This document shows, in pieces, positions 33,555-42,485 of a stretch of DNA of 64,000 bases (position 1 is the first letter of the stretch; each line of letters opens with the position of its first letter). The stretch is taken from positions 1-64,000 of the forward strand of contig JBPBQV010000036.1 in the NCBI GenBank assembly GCA_050955045.1, written 5' to 3'. Both the position numbers and the translations under genes were made by a program. The notes beneath the pieces are model-generated. The model saw only the letters and a list, made by a program, of their open reading frames with translations, had not been told where the DNA came from and made no database searches. The DNA comes from Mucilaginibacter_A sp050955045. Lineage in GTDB: Bacteria > Bacteroidota > Bacteroidia > Sphingobacteriales > Sphingobacteriaceae.

Positions 33555-36017
33555 TTATAAACTATACACATACCGGAAACCTTGGTACACTTTCCGGTGC
33601 CCGTCAAAAGCAAAACCATAATCAAACCGGATAAGTAGCTTTTTAATTCCGAAATAAAATTCGTTGTAGTTAGGCAAAATCCTTTGGGTGAGGAAAGAAC
33701 CGCCGACAATTTCTTCCAATCGTAATTTGCGTACCAATGGTAACCGGTTTAAAAAATATCCTCCAAAATTATGCTCATAATGCCCTTCCAGATAGTTACG
33801 ATTGGTACTATAAATGTAGTAGTTAAGATAATGGAAACTGCCTAAAGAAGAATCAAAAACAAAAGGCTGACCGCCACGAAACTGTTTATAATCAGGATAA
33901 TAAACATTTTTATAATTTAAAAAAGTTCCTGTAGAAAAATAGTACGACGAATAACCGAGCGTACCCATCCGCAGCCTATCTTGAAAAACATCAACAGAAA
34001 GAAAATCATAATTAATATCCGAACCTAAAACCGGAAAACCTTTACGGTAATTTACGCGCAAACGAGGATAAGGTGATGGTTCAATAAATTTCCCGTCGGG
34101 CCGCATAGTATATTGCTGATTGAAAGTAAAAGTAGCCGAACCGCTGAAAGAAAGTGCCTGATAATGCGGAAAAAGCGGCACATTGCTTCCGGGATTTAAA
34201 GGATTATTTGATTCTGGCGGAAAGCCAAACTTGGGAGATACTTGCGTGCTGTCTCTTCCGGATAAAGTACGTACATTGTTTAAACTGCGCCGGTCTGCAT
34301 ATTCCAGTAAACCATTCAGCAAAATGCCATTCTCTACTTCGCCCTGCGTTCCGGCTTGTATAAATTTAGATTGGTACAGCTTTAACAAATTATGCTCGGC
34401 AAACAAAGTACTCAAGGTATTCAAAAAAAGGCTGACTGTACCCGAATTATTTAGGTCGAGAAAATCAGAACCGATTTTACCGTAAAAACTGGCCTGCTTT
34501 AAAGGGTTGTACCTGTACGAAGCATAAACGTTTGCATTTAACCGTTCCCTGGCAAAACTATAACGAATGATTGGCCTGATTTCTAATGTTTTGCCATTTG
34601 CAGCAAACCTTTTGTAGCGTGGCGCTACGTTTACGCCCCAACCTTCTACCGTGTTGTAAAATACAATATCTTTTGGCGATTGAATATTATAAACCTGTTT
34701 GGCATCCAAACTTTTTACTGTGTAGCCATTGATAATCCAGGGAACAAATAAAAACGTGTTGTTTACAGTTTGTGCCGAATCCTGGTATTGATAGGATTGC
34801 CGCTTTTTGCCCAAACTATCTTTATTGTAGTAATAAATTTTTTCCTGCTGAGTTAAAGGCACCGGCCGGTTTTGGTTCCAATAAACAGAGTCTTTTCTAA
34901 AAGCCTGTTTCGGGATTTCCATCACCTGATTATTAAAAAAAGCCGGCGGAAAGCTTGGGTTGATTTTATAATCAGCATAAATACCTTCATAATAACCGCT
35001 GAAAACAAAGCCCAGCACTTTGCCAGTATAATTAAAACGGACTGAAGATGGTTCCCAAACATCGCCCACAACCGGAATATAGCGTTGCGTAAGCCGTAAA
35101 GAATCTACAAAACTGATGTTGGCCAGCTTAAATAACTTTAAATCAACACTGTGTATGCGCCAATCGCCATCTGCAATATAAATAAATCCATTAAAAGTTG
35201 GGTGGCTTTTGCGTTTGGCTATTACCTGAATTTTGTGGATCAGACGGCCGTTCTCCATAAAACTTCCGCTTAATTTATATCGATAAAAAGCCAAAGCATT
35301 GCTTGCAACGGGCGATACAAACGAACGGTTGCTTAAAGCATCCCAGTGCAGCAGGTTTTCGTAAAAATTGGTTTTGATATCCAGCGCGCGGTTAAAACTA
35401 ACAGAAGCATGGTCTCCGGCTGCCCGCGATGCCAGCAAAACTTCCTTTATTTTGCCTGGCCGCGAAAAATTAAACTGCGAACTGGCTTCTGACTGGTAAA
35501 TGATACCGCTGCCATTTTTATTTAAACTGAGTGCTTTAAGTACACTGTCTCTAAGGTAACGTTTTGGCCCGCTTACTAATTTTTGTACGCCTTTTAAATA
35601 AACATTGCACGAATATCCGTTTACCTGTTTTAAATAAAAACTGCGTTTGGCAATTGCTTTTTTTATGATGGCATAAGCCGGGTCTTTGCCTGTAACCAAT
35701 GCTTCTTTTAGCCGGTAAATTTCGGGGTTTAGTTTGATGTTGATTATTGTATCCTGCTTCAAATCCAGTTTTACAACCGTTTGCTTTTGTCCGATTAACC
35801 GGTAAATAAGCTTATAAGAACCGGGATTTAGCTGCAGGCGATAAAAACCCCGCTCGTTGGCAACTGTGTTTATGGTAGTATGTTCTGCAAAAATAGCGGC
35901 AAACGACAGCCGTTTGCCGGTACTATCGGTAATTGTGCCTGTTACCTGCAATTTTTGCTGGGCAAGCACCAATGCAGGAAACAGAAAAATACAGAAAAAC
36001 AGAAAAATTTTTGACAT
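33555..36017 (-). CDS. DUF5686 outer-membrane protein with CarboxypepD_reg domain, copy B
   Basis: An 820-residue paralogue of copy A with the same order: signal peptide (ending ALVLAQ), CarboxypepD_reg domain (VTGTITDSTGKRLSFAAIF), DUF5686 region and a C-terminal strand ending FRYVYSL. Shared blocks include DSVYWNQNRPVPLT and QQYTMRPDG/QQYTTRPDG. The pair arose by duplication and has diverged substantially. Exact repeat copy at 35699-35712 and a one-mismatch copy at 35654-35667. Confidence 0.85.
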   Translation of the reverse strand: MSKIFLFFCIFLFPALVLAQQKLQVTGTITDSTGKRLSFAAIFAEHTTINTVANERGFYRLQLNPGSYKLIYRLIGQKQTVVKLDLKQDTIINIKLNPEIYRLKEALVTGKDPAYAIIKKAIAKRSFYLKQVNGYSCNVYLKGVQKLVSGPKRYLRDSVLKALSLNKNGSGIIYQSEASSQFNFSRPGKIKEVLLASRAAGDHASVSFNRALDIKTNFYENLLHWDALSNRSFVSPVASNALAFYRYKLSGSFMENGRLIHKIQVIAKRKSHPTFNGFIYIADGDWRIHSVDLKLFKLANISFVDSLRLTQRYIPVVGDVWEPSSVRFNYTGKVLGFVFSGYYEGIYADYKINPSFPPAFFNNQVMEIPKQAFRKDSVYWNQNRPVPLTQQEKIYYYNKDSLGKKRQSYQYQDSAQTVNNTFLFVPWIINGYTVKSLDAKQVYNIQSPKDIVFYNTVEGWGVNVAPRYKRFAANGKTLEIRPIIRYSFARERLNANVYASYRYNPLKQASFYGKIGSDFLDLNNSGTVSLFLNTLSTLFAEHNLLKLYQSKFIQAGTQGEVENGILLNGLLEYADRRSLNNVRTLSGRDSTQVSPKFGFPPESNNPLNPGSNVPLFPHYQALSFSGSATFTFNQQYTMRPDGKFIEPSPYPRLRVNYRKGFPVLGSDINYDFLSVDVFQDRLRMGTLGYSSYYFSTGTFLNYKNVYYPDYKQFRGGQPFVFDSSLGSFHYLNYYIYSTNRNYLEGHYEHNFGGYFLNRLPLVRKLRLEEIVGGSFLTQRILPNYNEFYFGIKKLLIRFDYGFAFDGHRKVYQGFRYVYSL

Positions 36018-36329
36018 GAAAAAAGCAAAACAATTAGATAAAACCGGCAGAAAAAAGTTTGATCTTGCTACATTATAATTAGTTGTATAAACAGAATTTT
36101 TACAAAGCCAAATATACCGGTTAATTTACTGCGAATCATAAAGCCCAGTTTTAAATGATTATTGCAATTTCCTCAGGTAAAAGAAGTATCTTGTTTTGCT
36201 TAAAACAATTCAGAGCAATTTTTTCTGCGGAGAAAACTAAATCAAACCAAATGATTTAAACAAGCGCAAATAAGATTATAACCCTTATTTTTGTGTTTCA
36301 ATCTAATTCTGGTTATTCCGGTATTTATC
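36018..36329 (+). promoter_or_regulatory. pheS upstream region with -7 element
   Basis: 312 bases without a gene. TATTTTTG at 36286-36293 matches TAnnTTTG and lies 36 bases before the pheS ATG. A dispersed-repeat copy is at 36176-36189. I saw no leader peptide, T-box or other attenuator. Confidence 0.45.
36176..36189 (-). repeat. Dispersed repeat upstream of pheS
   Basis: GGTAAAAGAAGTAT on the + strand; read on the - strand it continues TGA and GGAAATTGC. Confidence 0.88.
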
Positions 36330-37382
36330 ATGCAAAATCTAATCCATCAATATACAACAGAAATTAACGCTTTTGAACCTGCTGATGCTGCCGGACTGGA
36401 ATCGTTTCGCATCCGTTTTTTAGGAACTAAAGGATTGATTAAAGATCTGTTTGATCAATTTAAAACTGTTTCTACCGAAGAAAAACGCACGTTTGGTAAA
36501 ACGCTGAATGAGTTTAAACAATTGGCAGAAACCAAATATCAAACCTTAAAAGAGCAGCTGGAAACACAACCGGAAAAAGCAGTTTCAAAAGATGATTTGA
36601 CTTTGCCGGGAACAGGGTTTCAGTTAGGTTCGCGCCATCCGCTTTCTTTGGTTCGAAACGAAATCATTGATATTTTTAAACGCTTGGGATTTATTGTAGC
36701 AGAAGGACCTGAAATTGAAGACGACTGGCATAATTTTTCAGCCTTAAACTTCCCGCAGGAACATCCGGCGCGCGATATGCAGGATACTTTTTTTATCAGC
36801 AAAAAAAGTCCGGCTGATGCTGCCGAAGTTACTGGCGATATTGCTTTGCGCACGCATACGTCTTCTGTACAAGTACGGATGATGGAAATGGGCAAACCGC
36901 CTTTCCGCGCCATAATGCCGGGCCGCGTTTATCGTAATGAAGCGATTTCTGCACGTGCACACTGTTTTTTCCACCAAGTTGAAGGACTTTATGTTGATGA
37001 AAACGTGTCTTTTGCAGATTTAAAGCAAACGCTATATCATTTTGTGCAGGAATTATATGGCGAAGGAACCAAATTGCGTTTTCGTCCCTCCTATTTCCCT
37101 TTTACAGAACCTTCTGCGGAAATGGACGTATCCTGCAGCATTTGCAAAGGCGCAGGCTGTCAGATGTGTAAATACAGCGGTTGGGTAGAAATTTTAGGTT
37201 GCGGGATGGTTGATCCGAATGTGCTGGAAAACTGTGGTATTGATTCTGAAAAGTACACCGGTTTTGCCTTCGGGATGGGCATTGAACGCATTACCAATTT
37301 AAAATATCAGATTAAAGATTTACGTTTATTTTCCGAAAATGATGTCCGCTTTTTGAAACAGTTCCAAACCGAAATCAGTTGA
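36330..37382 (+). CDS. pheS: Phenylalanyl-tRNA synthetase alpha subunit
   Basis: A 350-residue class II aminoacyl-tRNA synthetase subunit. An N-terminal coiled coil (to about residue 95) precedes the catalytic domain with motif 2 (MPGRVYRNEAISARAH and FHQVEG), FRPSYFPFTEPSAEMDV and motif 3 (GFAFGMGIERI). It charges tRNA-Phe together with PheT, which is not in the window. ATG 36330 is chosen; an upstream in-frame TTG at 36291 falls inside the -7 element. Exact repeat copy ATACTTTTTTTATC at 36784-36797. Confidence 0.95.
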   Translation: MQNLIHQYTTEINAFEPADAAGLESFRIRFLGTKGLIKDLFDQFKTVSTEEKRTFGKTLNEFKQLAETKYQTLKEQLETQPEKAVSKDDLTLPGTGFQLGSRHPLSLVRNEIIDIFKRLGFIVAEGPEIEDDWHNFSALNFPQEHPARDMQDTFFISKKSPADAAEVTGDIALRTHTSSVQVRMMEMGKPPFRAIMPGRVYRNEAISARAHCFFHQVEGLYVDENVSFADLKQTLYHFVQELYGEGTKLRFRPSYFPFTEPSAEMDVSCSICKGAGCQMCKYSGWVEILGCGMVDPNVLENCGIDSEKYTGFAFGMGIERITNLKYQIKDLRLFSENDVRFLKQFQTEIS

Positions 37383-37795
37383 TTAAACTTACGCCGATAC
37401 TGTTTTTATGCCTGTTATTTCTCTCCTGCGGGAAGTCAAACGTTGGAGCCATTCCTAATGTTCCGGTAAATTTTAGTGCGCCGTTGTCAGATCCACGGTT
37501 AAGCCGGCTTTCTGCCGCTGGCGGAGCAGTTATTATTGATGGTTATGGCGTTTCTGGAATTATTATTTACCATCGTCCGGATGATATTTATGTTGCTTAC
37601 GATCGCTGCAGCAGTTATCAGCCCGAAAACAGATGTGCAATTACGCTGGATAGTCCAACATTTACGGCAACAGATCCTTGCAGTGGTTCCAAATTTTCTT
37701 TGTCAGACGGTTCTCCCGTGAAAGCGCCGGCAACACGCTATTTACGTTCTTACACCGTAAATAAAAGCATCAATCAAATTTTTGTAACCAACTGA
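37379..37795 (+). CDS. Lipoprotein with a degenerate Rieske-like domain
   Basis: A 138-residue lipoprotein: signal with lipobox (LLFLSCGKS, Cys 17), then a small beta domain. The pattern VAYDRCSSYQPENRC, then DPCSGSKFSLSDGSPVKAPA, resembles the two Rieske loops (C-x-H and C-x2-H followed by GS.F...G), but the histidine ligands are absent, so an intact Rieske 2Fe-2S cluster is unlikely. It starts at TTG overlapping the pheS stop, and the next gene overlaps its stop by one base. An exact repeat copy (37397-37410) encodes part of the signal peptide. Confidence 0.7.
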   Translation: MIKLTPILFLCLLFLSCGKSNVGAIPNVPVNFSAPLSDPRLSRLSAAGGAVIIDGYGVSGIIIYHRPDDIYVAYDRCSSYQPENRCAITLDSPTFTATDPCSGSKFSLSDGSPVKAPATRYLRSYTVNKSINQIFVTN

Positions 37796-38373
37796 TGGAA
37801 CCTGATAAAACAACAGAAAGCATCAAACAAGCCGCGCGCGAGCTTTACCGCAAGTTTGGTTACCATAAAACCAGCGTAAACGAAATTGCCAAAAAAGCCG
37901 GTATTGCCAAAGCAACTATTTATAAATATTTTGATAGTAAAGAAGCAATTTTACAGGTTTTGTTGATGGATTACATTCGGTTAAGTGTGGATGATCTGAT
38001 CCAAAACAGTGCAACAGATATGGATGAGGAAAAGCATTTAACCAACCTCATCATGAAAACCAGTCGGCTTTCGTACACCGTTTGTAACGAATTTATTGGT
38101 TGGGATTTTATCCGGGAATCAGCCAACGCGCAGGATTTCCTCAAAAAACTATCCAACGAACTGGAAGAACTACTGTACAAATCTTTCACTGGCGTAAGTG
38201 AACTGCATATTAATGATACTTTTCCGGCTCGGTTGCGTTTTTTGATTAAATCCAGCAAAAGCATTGTTTTTAGTTTTGCTTTTACTTCGGTTAGCGATTC
38301 GGATGTGCGAAAGAATTTTGTGAGTTTTCAGAAAGAGATTTTGCCTTATTTGGTAAAAGCGGCTTTGAAGTAG
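37795..38373 (+). CDS. TetR family transcriptional regulator
   Basis: A 192-residue TetR protein. The helix-turn-helix occupies residues 10-55 (YRKFGYHKTSVNEIAKKAGI, then AKATIYKYFDSKEAIL); the rest is a helical ligand domain with no recognisable signature. Its start overlaps the stop of the Rieske-like lipoprotein gene (TGATG), so it is translated with pheS and that gene. Target unknown. Confidence 0.9.
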   Translation: MEPDKTTESIKQAARELYRKFGYHKTSVNEIAKKAGIAKATIYKYFDSKEAILQVLLMDYIRLSVDDLIQNSATDMDEEKHLTNLIMKTSRLSYTVCNEFIGWDFIRESANAQDFLKKLSNELEELLYKSFTGVSELHINDTFPARLRFLIKSSKSIVFSFAFTSVSDSDVRKNFVSFQKEILPYLVKAALK

Positions 38374-38374
38374 A

Positions 38375-38388
38375 ATACTTCTTTTATC
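38375..38388 (+). repeat. Dispersed repeat after the TetR gene
   Basis: ATACTTCTTTTATC, then GGG and CAAAATTAATTT. It starts 2 bases after the tetR-type stop, between convergent genes. Confidence 0.9.
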
Positions 38389-38404
38389 GGGCAAAATTAA
38401 TTTT

Positions 38405-38806
38405 CTAATCTACAAGCGGCGTATTATCTGGTTTAAGATAAAAATCTATTCTGATAGAATCGCCTACATTCACTTTTATTGGATCTGTTTCAGTAAATCT
38501 GTAAGGCATTCCTACTCCTGTAAATGTATAAGTGTCAGGATGATTCAACACAATTTTATATTTTCCAGTAAAGTCCGATTTGTAAGGAATTGTATTATTT
38601 AACTTAACCGCTGAAATAACTAAAGGCTCGTTCGTTTTGTATTCGTATAGGTTTCCAAATATAATGGTTCTATTGCTCATTACTGACTTATAAACTTTAA
38701 CCCTGTAATAGCCATCAATACTTGGAATTAGTTTTTTGTTAGATAAACAGCTAACCAACAAAATCATATTTAACAAGAAGAAAATTTGATTTTTTAAGAT
38801 TTTCAT
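38405..38806 (-). CDS. Small lipoprotein with CarboxypepD_reg-like domain
   Basis: A 133-residue lipoprotein. The signal MKILKNQIFFLLNMILLVSC ends in a lipobox Cys. The remainder reads like a carboxypeptidase-regulatory-like beta-sandwich (NEPLVISAVKLNN, then GKYKIVLNHPDTYTFTGVGM). Function unknown. A longer frame to 38845 would run through the repeat at 38830, so the internal ATG giving the signal peptide is preferred. Confidence 0.7.
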   Translation of the reverse strand: MKILKNQIFFLLNMILLVSCLSNKKLIPSIDGYYRVKVYKSVMSNRTIIFGNLYEYKTNEPLVISAVKLNNTIPYKSDFTGKYKIVLNHPDTYTFTGVGMPYRFTETDPIKVNVGDSIRIDFYLKPDNTPLVD

Positions 38807-38829
38807 AACCATACATTCTATCGCACAAT

Positions 38830-38843
38830 ATACTTCTTTTATC
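38830..38843 (+). repeat. Dispersed repeat in a divergent promoter region
   Basis: ATACTTCTTTTATC, then ACC and TAAAAATC. It lies between the small lipoprotein gene and rlmD. Confidence 0.9.
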
Positions 38844-38893
38844 ACCTAAAAATCTTTAACTCCTTCTTCATTTCCAAAACCTAAAAATTGCCC

Positions 38894-38901
38894 TAAATTT
38901 G
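38894..38901 (+). promoter_or_regulatory. -7 element abutting the rlmD start
   Basis: TAAATTTG ends 6 bases before the ATG at 38908, so transcription would begin at or next to the start codon (possible leaderless mRNA). Confidence 0.45.
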
Positions 38902-38907
38902 CGGCTC

Positions 38908-40341
38908 ATGAGAAGATCATCACCCCGCGAGAAAACTTTAATAGAAGATATTGCCATTTTTGATATTGCTGAAGAAGGAAAAGGCGTTGGCCGCGCCGGC
39001 GAAATGATAGTTTTTGTGGAGAAAGCTGTTCCGGGCGATGTGGCAGATATTGAAATTTTCCGCAAAAAGAAAAATTTTGGCGAAGCAAAAATTACTGCTT
39101 TAAAAACAGCATCAGATTTGCGGACCGAACCTTTTTGTCAGCATTTTGGCGATTGCGGCGGCTGCAAATGGCAACACATGACGTACGAAGCGCAGCTGCA
39201 TTACAAGCAAAAAGCCGTAACTGATGCGCTGGAACGAATTGCAAAAATTGATGTCAGCAGTTTGATGCCGATTTTGCCTTCGCCAGAAACCCGTTTTTAC
39301 CGCAATAAATTAGAGTTTACTTTTTCTGATCGGCGTTGGCTCACGAATGGCGAAATCAGCAGCGGAGAAGTTTTTTCGACGGATGCTTTAGGTTTCCATG
39401 TTCCGTTATATTTCGATCGGATTCTGGATATTCAGAAATGTCATTTACAGTCTGATTCTTCCAACGAAATCCGCAACAGCGTGCGCGATTTTGCCATGCA
39501 AAACGGAATGAGTTTTTACAATCTGCGCAGGCACGAAGGCAGTTTACGCAACCTAATTATCCGCACTTCTTCTACCGGAGAACTGATGGTAATTGTAGTT
39601 TTTGCTTTTGCAGAACCGGAACAAGTGGAAAGTTTAATGGCATTCGTAAAAACTACTTTCCCGCAAATCACATCGCTTTTATACATTCTCAACCAAAAGA
39701 AAAACGATACCATTTTTGATCAGGAAGTAATTACTTATGCAGGTCGCGATTTTATTTATGAAGAAATGCGTACTGATTTTACTGGCATCAATAAAGTACG
39801 TTTCCAGATCGGGCCGAAATCTTTTTATCAAACCAATTCGCACCAGGCAACCCGATTGTATGAAGTGGCACGAGATTTTGCAGGTTTTAAAGGCGATGAA
39901 CTGGTTTACGATTTGTATACAGGCGCCGGCACAATTGCCAATTTCATCGCTGGAAAAGTGAAACAAGTTATCGGAATTGAATATGTGGAAAGTGCCATAG
40001 AAGATGCAAAAATAAATTCAGCAATTAACAATATCACCAACACTACTTTTTTTGCCGGAGATATGAAAGACGTTTTGGATGCTTCTTTTACAACACAAAA
40101 TGGCAAACCCGATGTGATCATCACAGATCCGCCGCGTGCTGGAATGCATCCGGATGTGGTAAACCGGCTGATGGAAATTGAAGCTGAAAAAATTGTGTAC
40201 GTAAGTTGCAATGTTGCCACGCAAGCCCGTGATTTGCTGGTGTTAAAAGAAAAATATGAAGTAACTAAGATACAGCCTGTTGATATGTTTCCGCATACGC
40301 AACATGTTGAAAATGTGCTTCTTTTACAGTTAAAAAAATAA
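38908..40341 (+). CDS. rlmD: 23S rRNA (uracil-C5)-methyltransferase, RlmD-like
   Basis: A 477-residue RumA/TrmA-family SAM methyltransferase. An N-terminal TRAM domain (about 10-70) is followed by Fe-S cysteines C77, C83, C86 in CQHFGDCGGCKW, with a fourth near KCHLQ. The Rossmann core has YDLYTGAGTIANF and DPPRAGMHPDV, and the catalytic cysteine is in YVSCNVATQARDL. The target base (U1939 or U747) cannot be fixed from sequence. ATG 38908 follows an in-frame TTG at 38899. Exact repeat copies at 39099-39112 and 40079-40092; near-copy at 40315-40328. Confidence 0.9.
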   Translation: MRRSSPREKTLIEDIAIFDIAEEGKGVGRAGEMIVFVEKAVPGDVADIEIFRKKKNFGEAKITALKTASDLRTEPFCQHFGDCGGCKWQHMTYEAQLHYKQKAVTDALERIAKIDVSSLMPILPSPETRFYRNKLEFTFSDRRWLTNGEISSGEVFSTDALGFHVPLYFDRILDIQKCHLQSDSSNEIRNSVRDFAMQNGMSFYNLRRHEGSLRNLIIRTSSTGELMVIVVFAFAEPEQVESLMAFVKTTFPQITSLLYILNQKKNDTIFDQEVITYAGRDFIYEEMRTDFTGINKVRFQIGPKSFYQTNSHQATRLYEVARDFAGFKGDELVYDLYTGAGTIANFIAGKVKQVIGIEYVESAIEDAKINSAINNITNTTFFAGDMKDVLDASFTTQNGKPDVIITDPPRAGMHPDVVNRLMEIEAEKIVYVSCNVATQARDLLVLKEKYEVTKIQPVDMFPHTQHVENVLLLQLKK

Positions 40342-40345
40342 GAAA

Positions 40346-40744
40346 ATGAATCCCGAAGATTTATTGCAGGAAGGCAGCGAAGAAGAAAAAAAGAAAAAGG
40401 CAAGTCCGCTGGAAAGTTTGGAAGTTGATTTGAAATTCCTAAGCGATTCCATCAAAGAAATTGCGATTGAAATTATGGTGGAAGGATTATCCAAGTATCC
40501 GATTTTCATTGCACATCAACACGAAGTTGCTTTGGGCGAAGTTATTTTTGACCACCATGAAATGAACACGGACTGGACAATACAAGCTTCAACCTTGGAA
40601 GAATTTATGGAACGCGGTGTTATCAAGAAAGAGCTGAAAGATCGTTTTACCGATACTTACAAAAATCCGGATAAATATATGTGCGTATTTGTTATTGTGC
40701 CGGATGGTGCCAACTTTGTGTTTGTTCCGTACGCCAAAGATTGA
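40346..40744 (+). CDS. Conserved protein of unknown function
   Basis: A 132-residue soluble protein, starting 4 bases after rlmD and probably cotranscribed. The acidic/lysine-rich N-terminus (EEEKKKKASPLE) precedes a mixed alpha/beta domain (IFIAHQHEVALGEVIFDHHEM, CVFVIVPDGANFVFVPY). No catalytic motif or membrane segment is visible. I do not recognise the family. Confidence 0.75.
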   Translation: MNPEDLLQEGSEEEKKKKASPLESLEVDLKFLSDSIKEIAIEIMVEGLSKYPIFIAHQHEVALGEVIFDHHEMNTDWTIQASTLEEFMERGVIKKELKDRFTDTYKNPDKYMCVFVIVPDGANFVFVPYAKD

Positions 40745-40794
40745 TATTAAATCGTCTAATTTTTAGCTTACTTAAACCCATTTCATACTTCTTT

Positions 40795-40808
40795 TATCCA
40801 CCAAAAAC
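40795..40808 (+). repeat. Dispersed repeat, intergenic copy
   Basis: ATACTTCTTTTATC, then CAC and CAAAAACTT. It ends 2 bases before the phosphoribosyltransferase ATG. Confidence 0.9.
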
Positions 40809-40810
40809 TT

Positions 40811-41320
40811 ATGTCTGATAAAAAAATTCTTGTTTTAAACAGTCATCAAATCCAGCAAAAAATTGACCGGATCGCTTATCAGATTGTAGAAGATAATTTG
40901 GAGGAAACCGAAATTGTACTGGCCGGATTAATCTCTCGCGGATTTAGATTGGCTACAAGATTAAAAGCAATCTTAGATAAAATTGCACCTTTTAAAACTA
41001 CTTTGATTAGTATTGATTTGGATAAATACAGTTCAAACTTAAATGGTTCTTTGAGCATCCCGGTAGAAGATTGCAGTAACAAAGCAGTGATTTTAGTGGA
41101 TGATGTGCTTAATTCTGGCAAGGCGATGGCTTATGCTTTTGGTATTTTTATCGATATTCCGCTTAAAAAAATTCGGACGGTTGTTCTAGTTGATCGTAAC
41201 CACAAAAGTTTTCCGATAGCAACAGATTTTACCGGACTGGCGCTTTCTACCATTTTAAAAGAACATGTGGATGTTGTTTTGGATGAAAACGGTGAAGAAG
41301 ATGCCGTTTATTTAAGATAA
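40811..41320 (+). CDS. Phosphoribosyltransferase domain protein, PyrR-like
   Basis: A 169-residue type I phosphoribosyltransferase fold. The PRPP-binding loop is AVILVDDVLNSGKAMAYAF (about residues 94-112). The length and layout match PyrR-like proteins, which in other bacteria regulate pyrimidine genes or act as uracil phosphoribosyltransferases. No pyr genes are nearby, so the substrate is open. It is convergent with the next gene, with only 13 bases between the stops. Confidence 0.82.
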   Translation: MSDKKILVLNSHQIQQKIDRIAYQIVEDNLEETEIVLAGLISRGFRLATRLKAILDKIAPFKTTLISIDLDKYSSNLNGSLSIPVEDCSNKAVILVDDVLNSGKAMAYAFGIFIDIPLKKIRTVVLVDRNHKSFPIATDFTGLALSTILKEHVDVVLDENGEEDAVYLR

Positions 41321-41333
41321 AAATTTCCGGGAT

Positions 41334-42464
41334 TTAAGAATTGATTTTTTTAACGCCAAGCGCAGTCAAATTCTGGTCAATCCGTTTGTTCCATCGGTCC
41401 TGCTGCGTTGTATTGAGGCCATGTTGCGTTTCATCGTCATATTGGTCTTGCAGGTGGTTCATCTCTCTAAAAGACTCATAATATTCCACATTAATCACGC
41501 CGTCATAATTGGTAACTGGCAGTTTAGCTGAATTAATTTTTCGCTCAAAATGTTTTCCAACTATTTCTGCAATATCAAAATGCCGCTGTTCATGATTTAA
41601 AGTATAATCATTTCGCTCGCCGCCTTTTACCCAACAGGCACTTTTTGGCACATATATTTTCATATCGATATGAAGTCGGATTTCGCCGTTTACAATTTCC
41701 TGTTTTTCCTCAAAAGCCAAACTTGGAAAAACAACTGCGGCAAATTTTCCGCTCCGTGGTTTTTCCTGAAAATCTTTCCAGGTTAGCGGTCGGTTTACAG
41801 CATAATAAATGGTATCGCCTTCTACCTTTTCCTTAAAATCTTTAAAAATCACTTTAACATTATTAGCCAACTTTGGATTGCTGTTTGCCTGGCTGTTCGT
41901 CCAGTTATTGAAGTATTTTAAAGCTGAGATTAAAGATTCGCGCAATGCTGGTTCTACTACATTTAACTGGTTATCCGGACGAATGTATTTGGTATCAATC
42001 CGATAATCGGTGAGGTGGATATTTACCGGATCAGAAACTAAATCAAACGAAAGCGAAAGTGCAACCTTGCCTTCTACCCGGCCCGGCGCAGATAAAGATT
42101 CTGTAATTTTACATTCTTTTAAACGAATTATAATTGGTCGTAATTTTTTATCCTGCGGAAAACTTTGCCAGATAAAATTTTGAATGGCGTTTAATCCGCC
42201 GCCCTGTAAATCAACCGCCTGCAAAACCGGTTTTTGTTTCAGGATGGGAAGCGGAAAAACCCAGGCTACAGCAGCTTGTTCCGTCCGTTCGTCCACAACT
42301 TTTGTGATGTAAAATTTTGGTACAATTGAAAGTGTTTGCGGATGCAGGATAATTGGTTCTGACTTGGGAGGAGGAAATGTACCCGATGATAAAAAAAGTA
42401 CGATAAAAGAAGCACCGATAAATACAGTCGCTTTCAATTTAATAAGTGTAGTGAAACAAGGCAA
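41334..42464 (-). CDS. Secreted DUF922-like putative metalloprotease
   Basis: A 376-residue exported protein. The C-terminal half contains NRPLTWKDFQ and a DUF922-type NHEQRHFDIAEI segment; DUF922 has been predicted to be a zinc-dependent protease. The N-terminal half is an uncharacterised beta-rich region. No ATG is available near the start: the frame upstream is closed at 42480, so TTG 42464 is the likely start. Two abutting repeat copies (42388-42401 and 42402-42415, each one mismatch) encode the signal peptide core ASFIVLFLSS. Confidence 0.72.
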   Translation of the reverse strand: MPCFTTLIKLKATVFIGASFIVLFLSSGTFPPPKSEPIILHPQTLSIVPKFYITKVVDERTEQAAVAWVFPLPILKQKPVLQAVDLQGGGLNAIQNFIWQSFPQDKKLRPIIIRLKECKITESLSAPGRVEGKVALSLSFDLVSDPVNIHLTDYRIDTKYIRPDNQLNVVEPALRESLISALKYFNNWTNSQANSNPKLANNVKVIFKDFKEKVEGDTIYYAVNRPLTWKDFQEKPRSGKFAAVVFPSLAFEEKQEIVNGEIRLHIDMKIYVPKSACWVKGGERNDYTLNHEQRHFDIAEIVGKHFERKINSAKLPVTNYDGVINVEYYESFREMNHLQDQYDDETQHGLNTTQQDRWNKRIDQNLTALGVKKINS

Positions 42465-42471
42465 ATTCAGG

Positions 42472-42485
42472 ATACTGTTTTTATA
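42472..42485 (+). repeat. Dispersed repeat upstream of the DUF922-like gene
   Basis: ATACTGTTTTTATA, then CCA and TATTTAACG, 8 bases above the TTG start. Confidence 0.85.

Noticed and set aside
36291..36329. TTG start of pheS at 36291
   Set aside because: It lies inside the predicted -7 promoter element; the ATG at 36330 gives a standard PheS.
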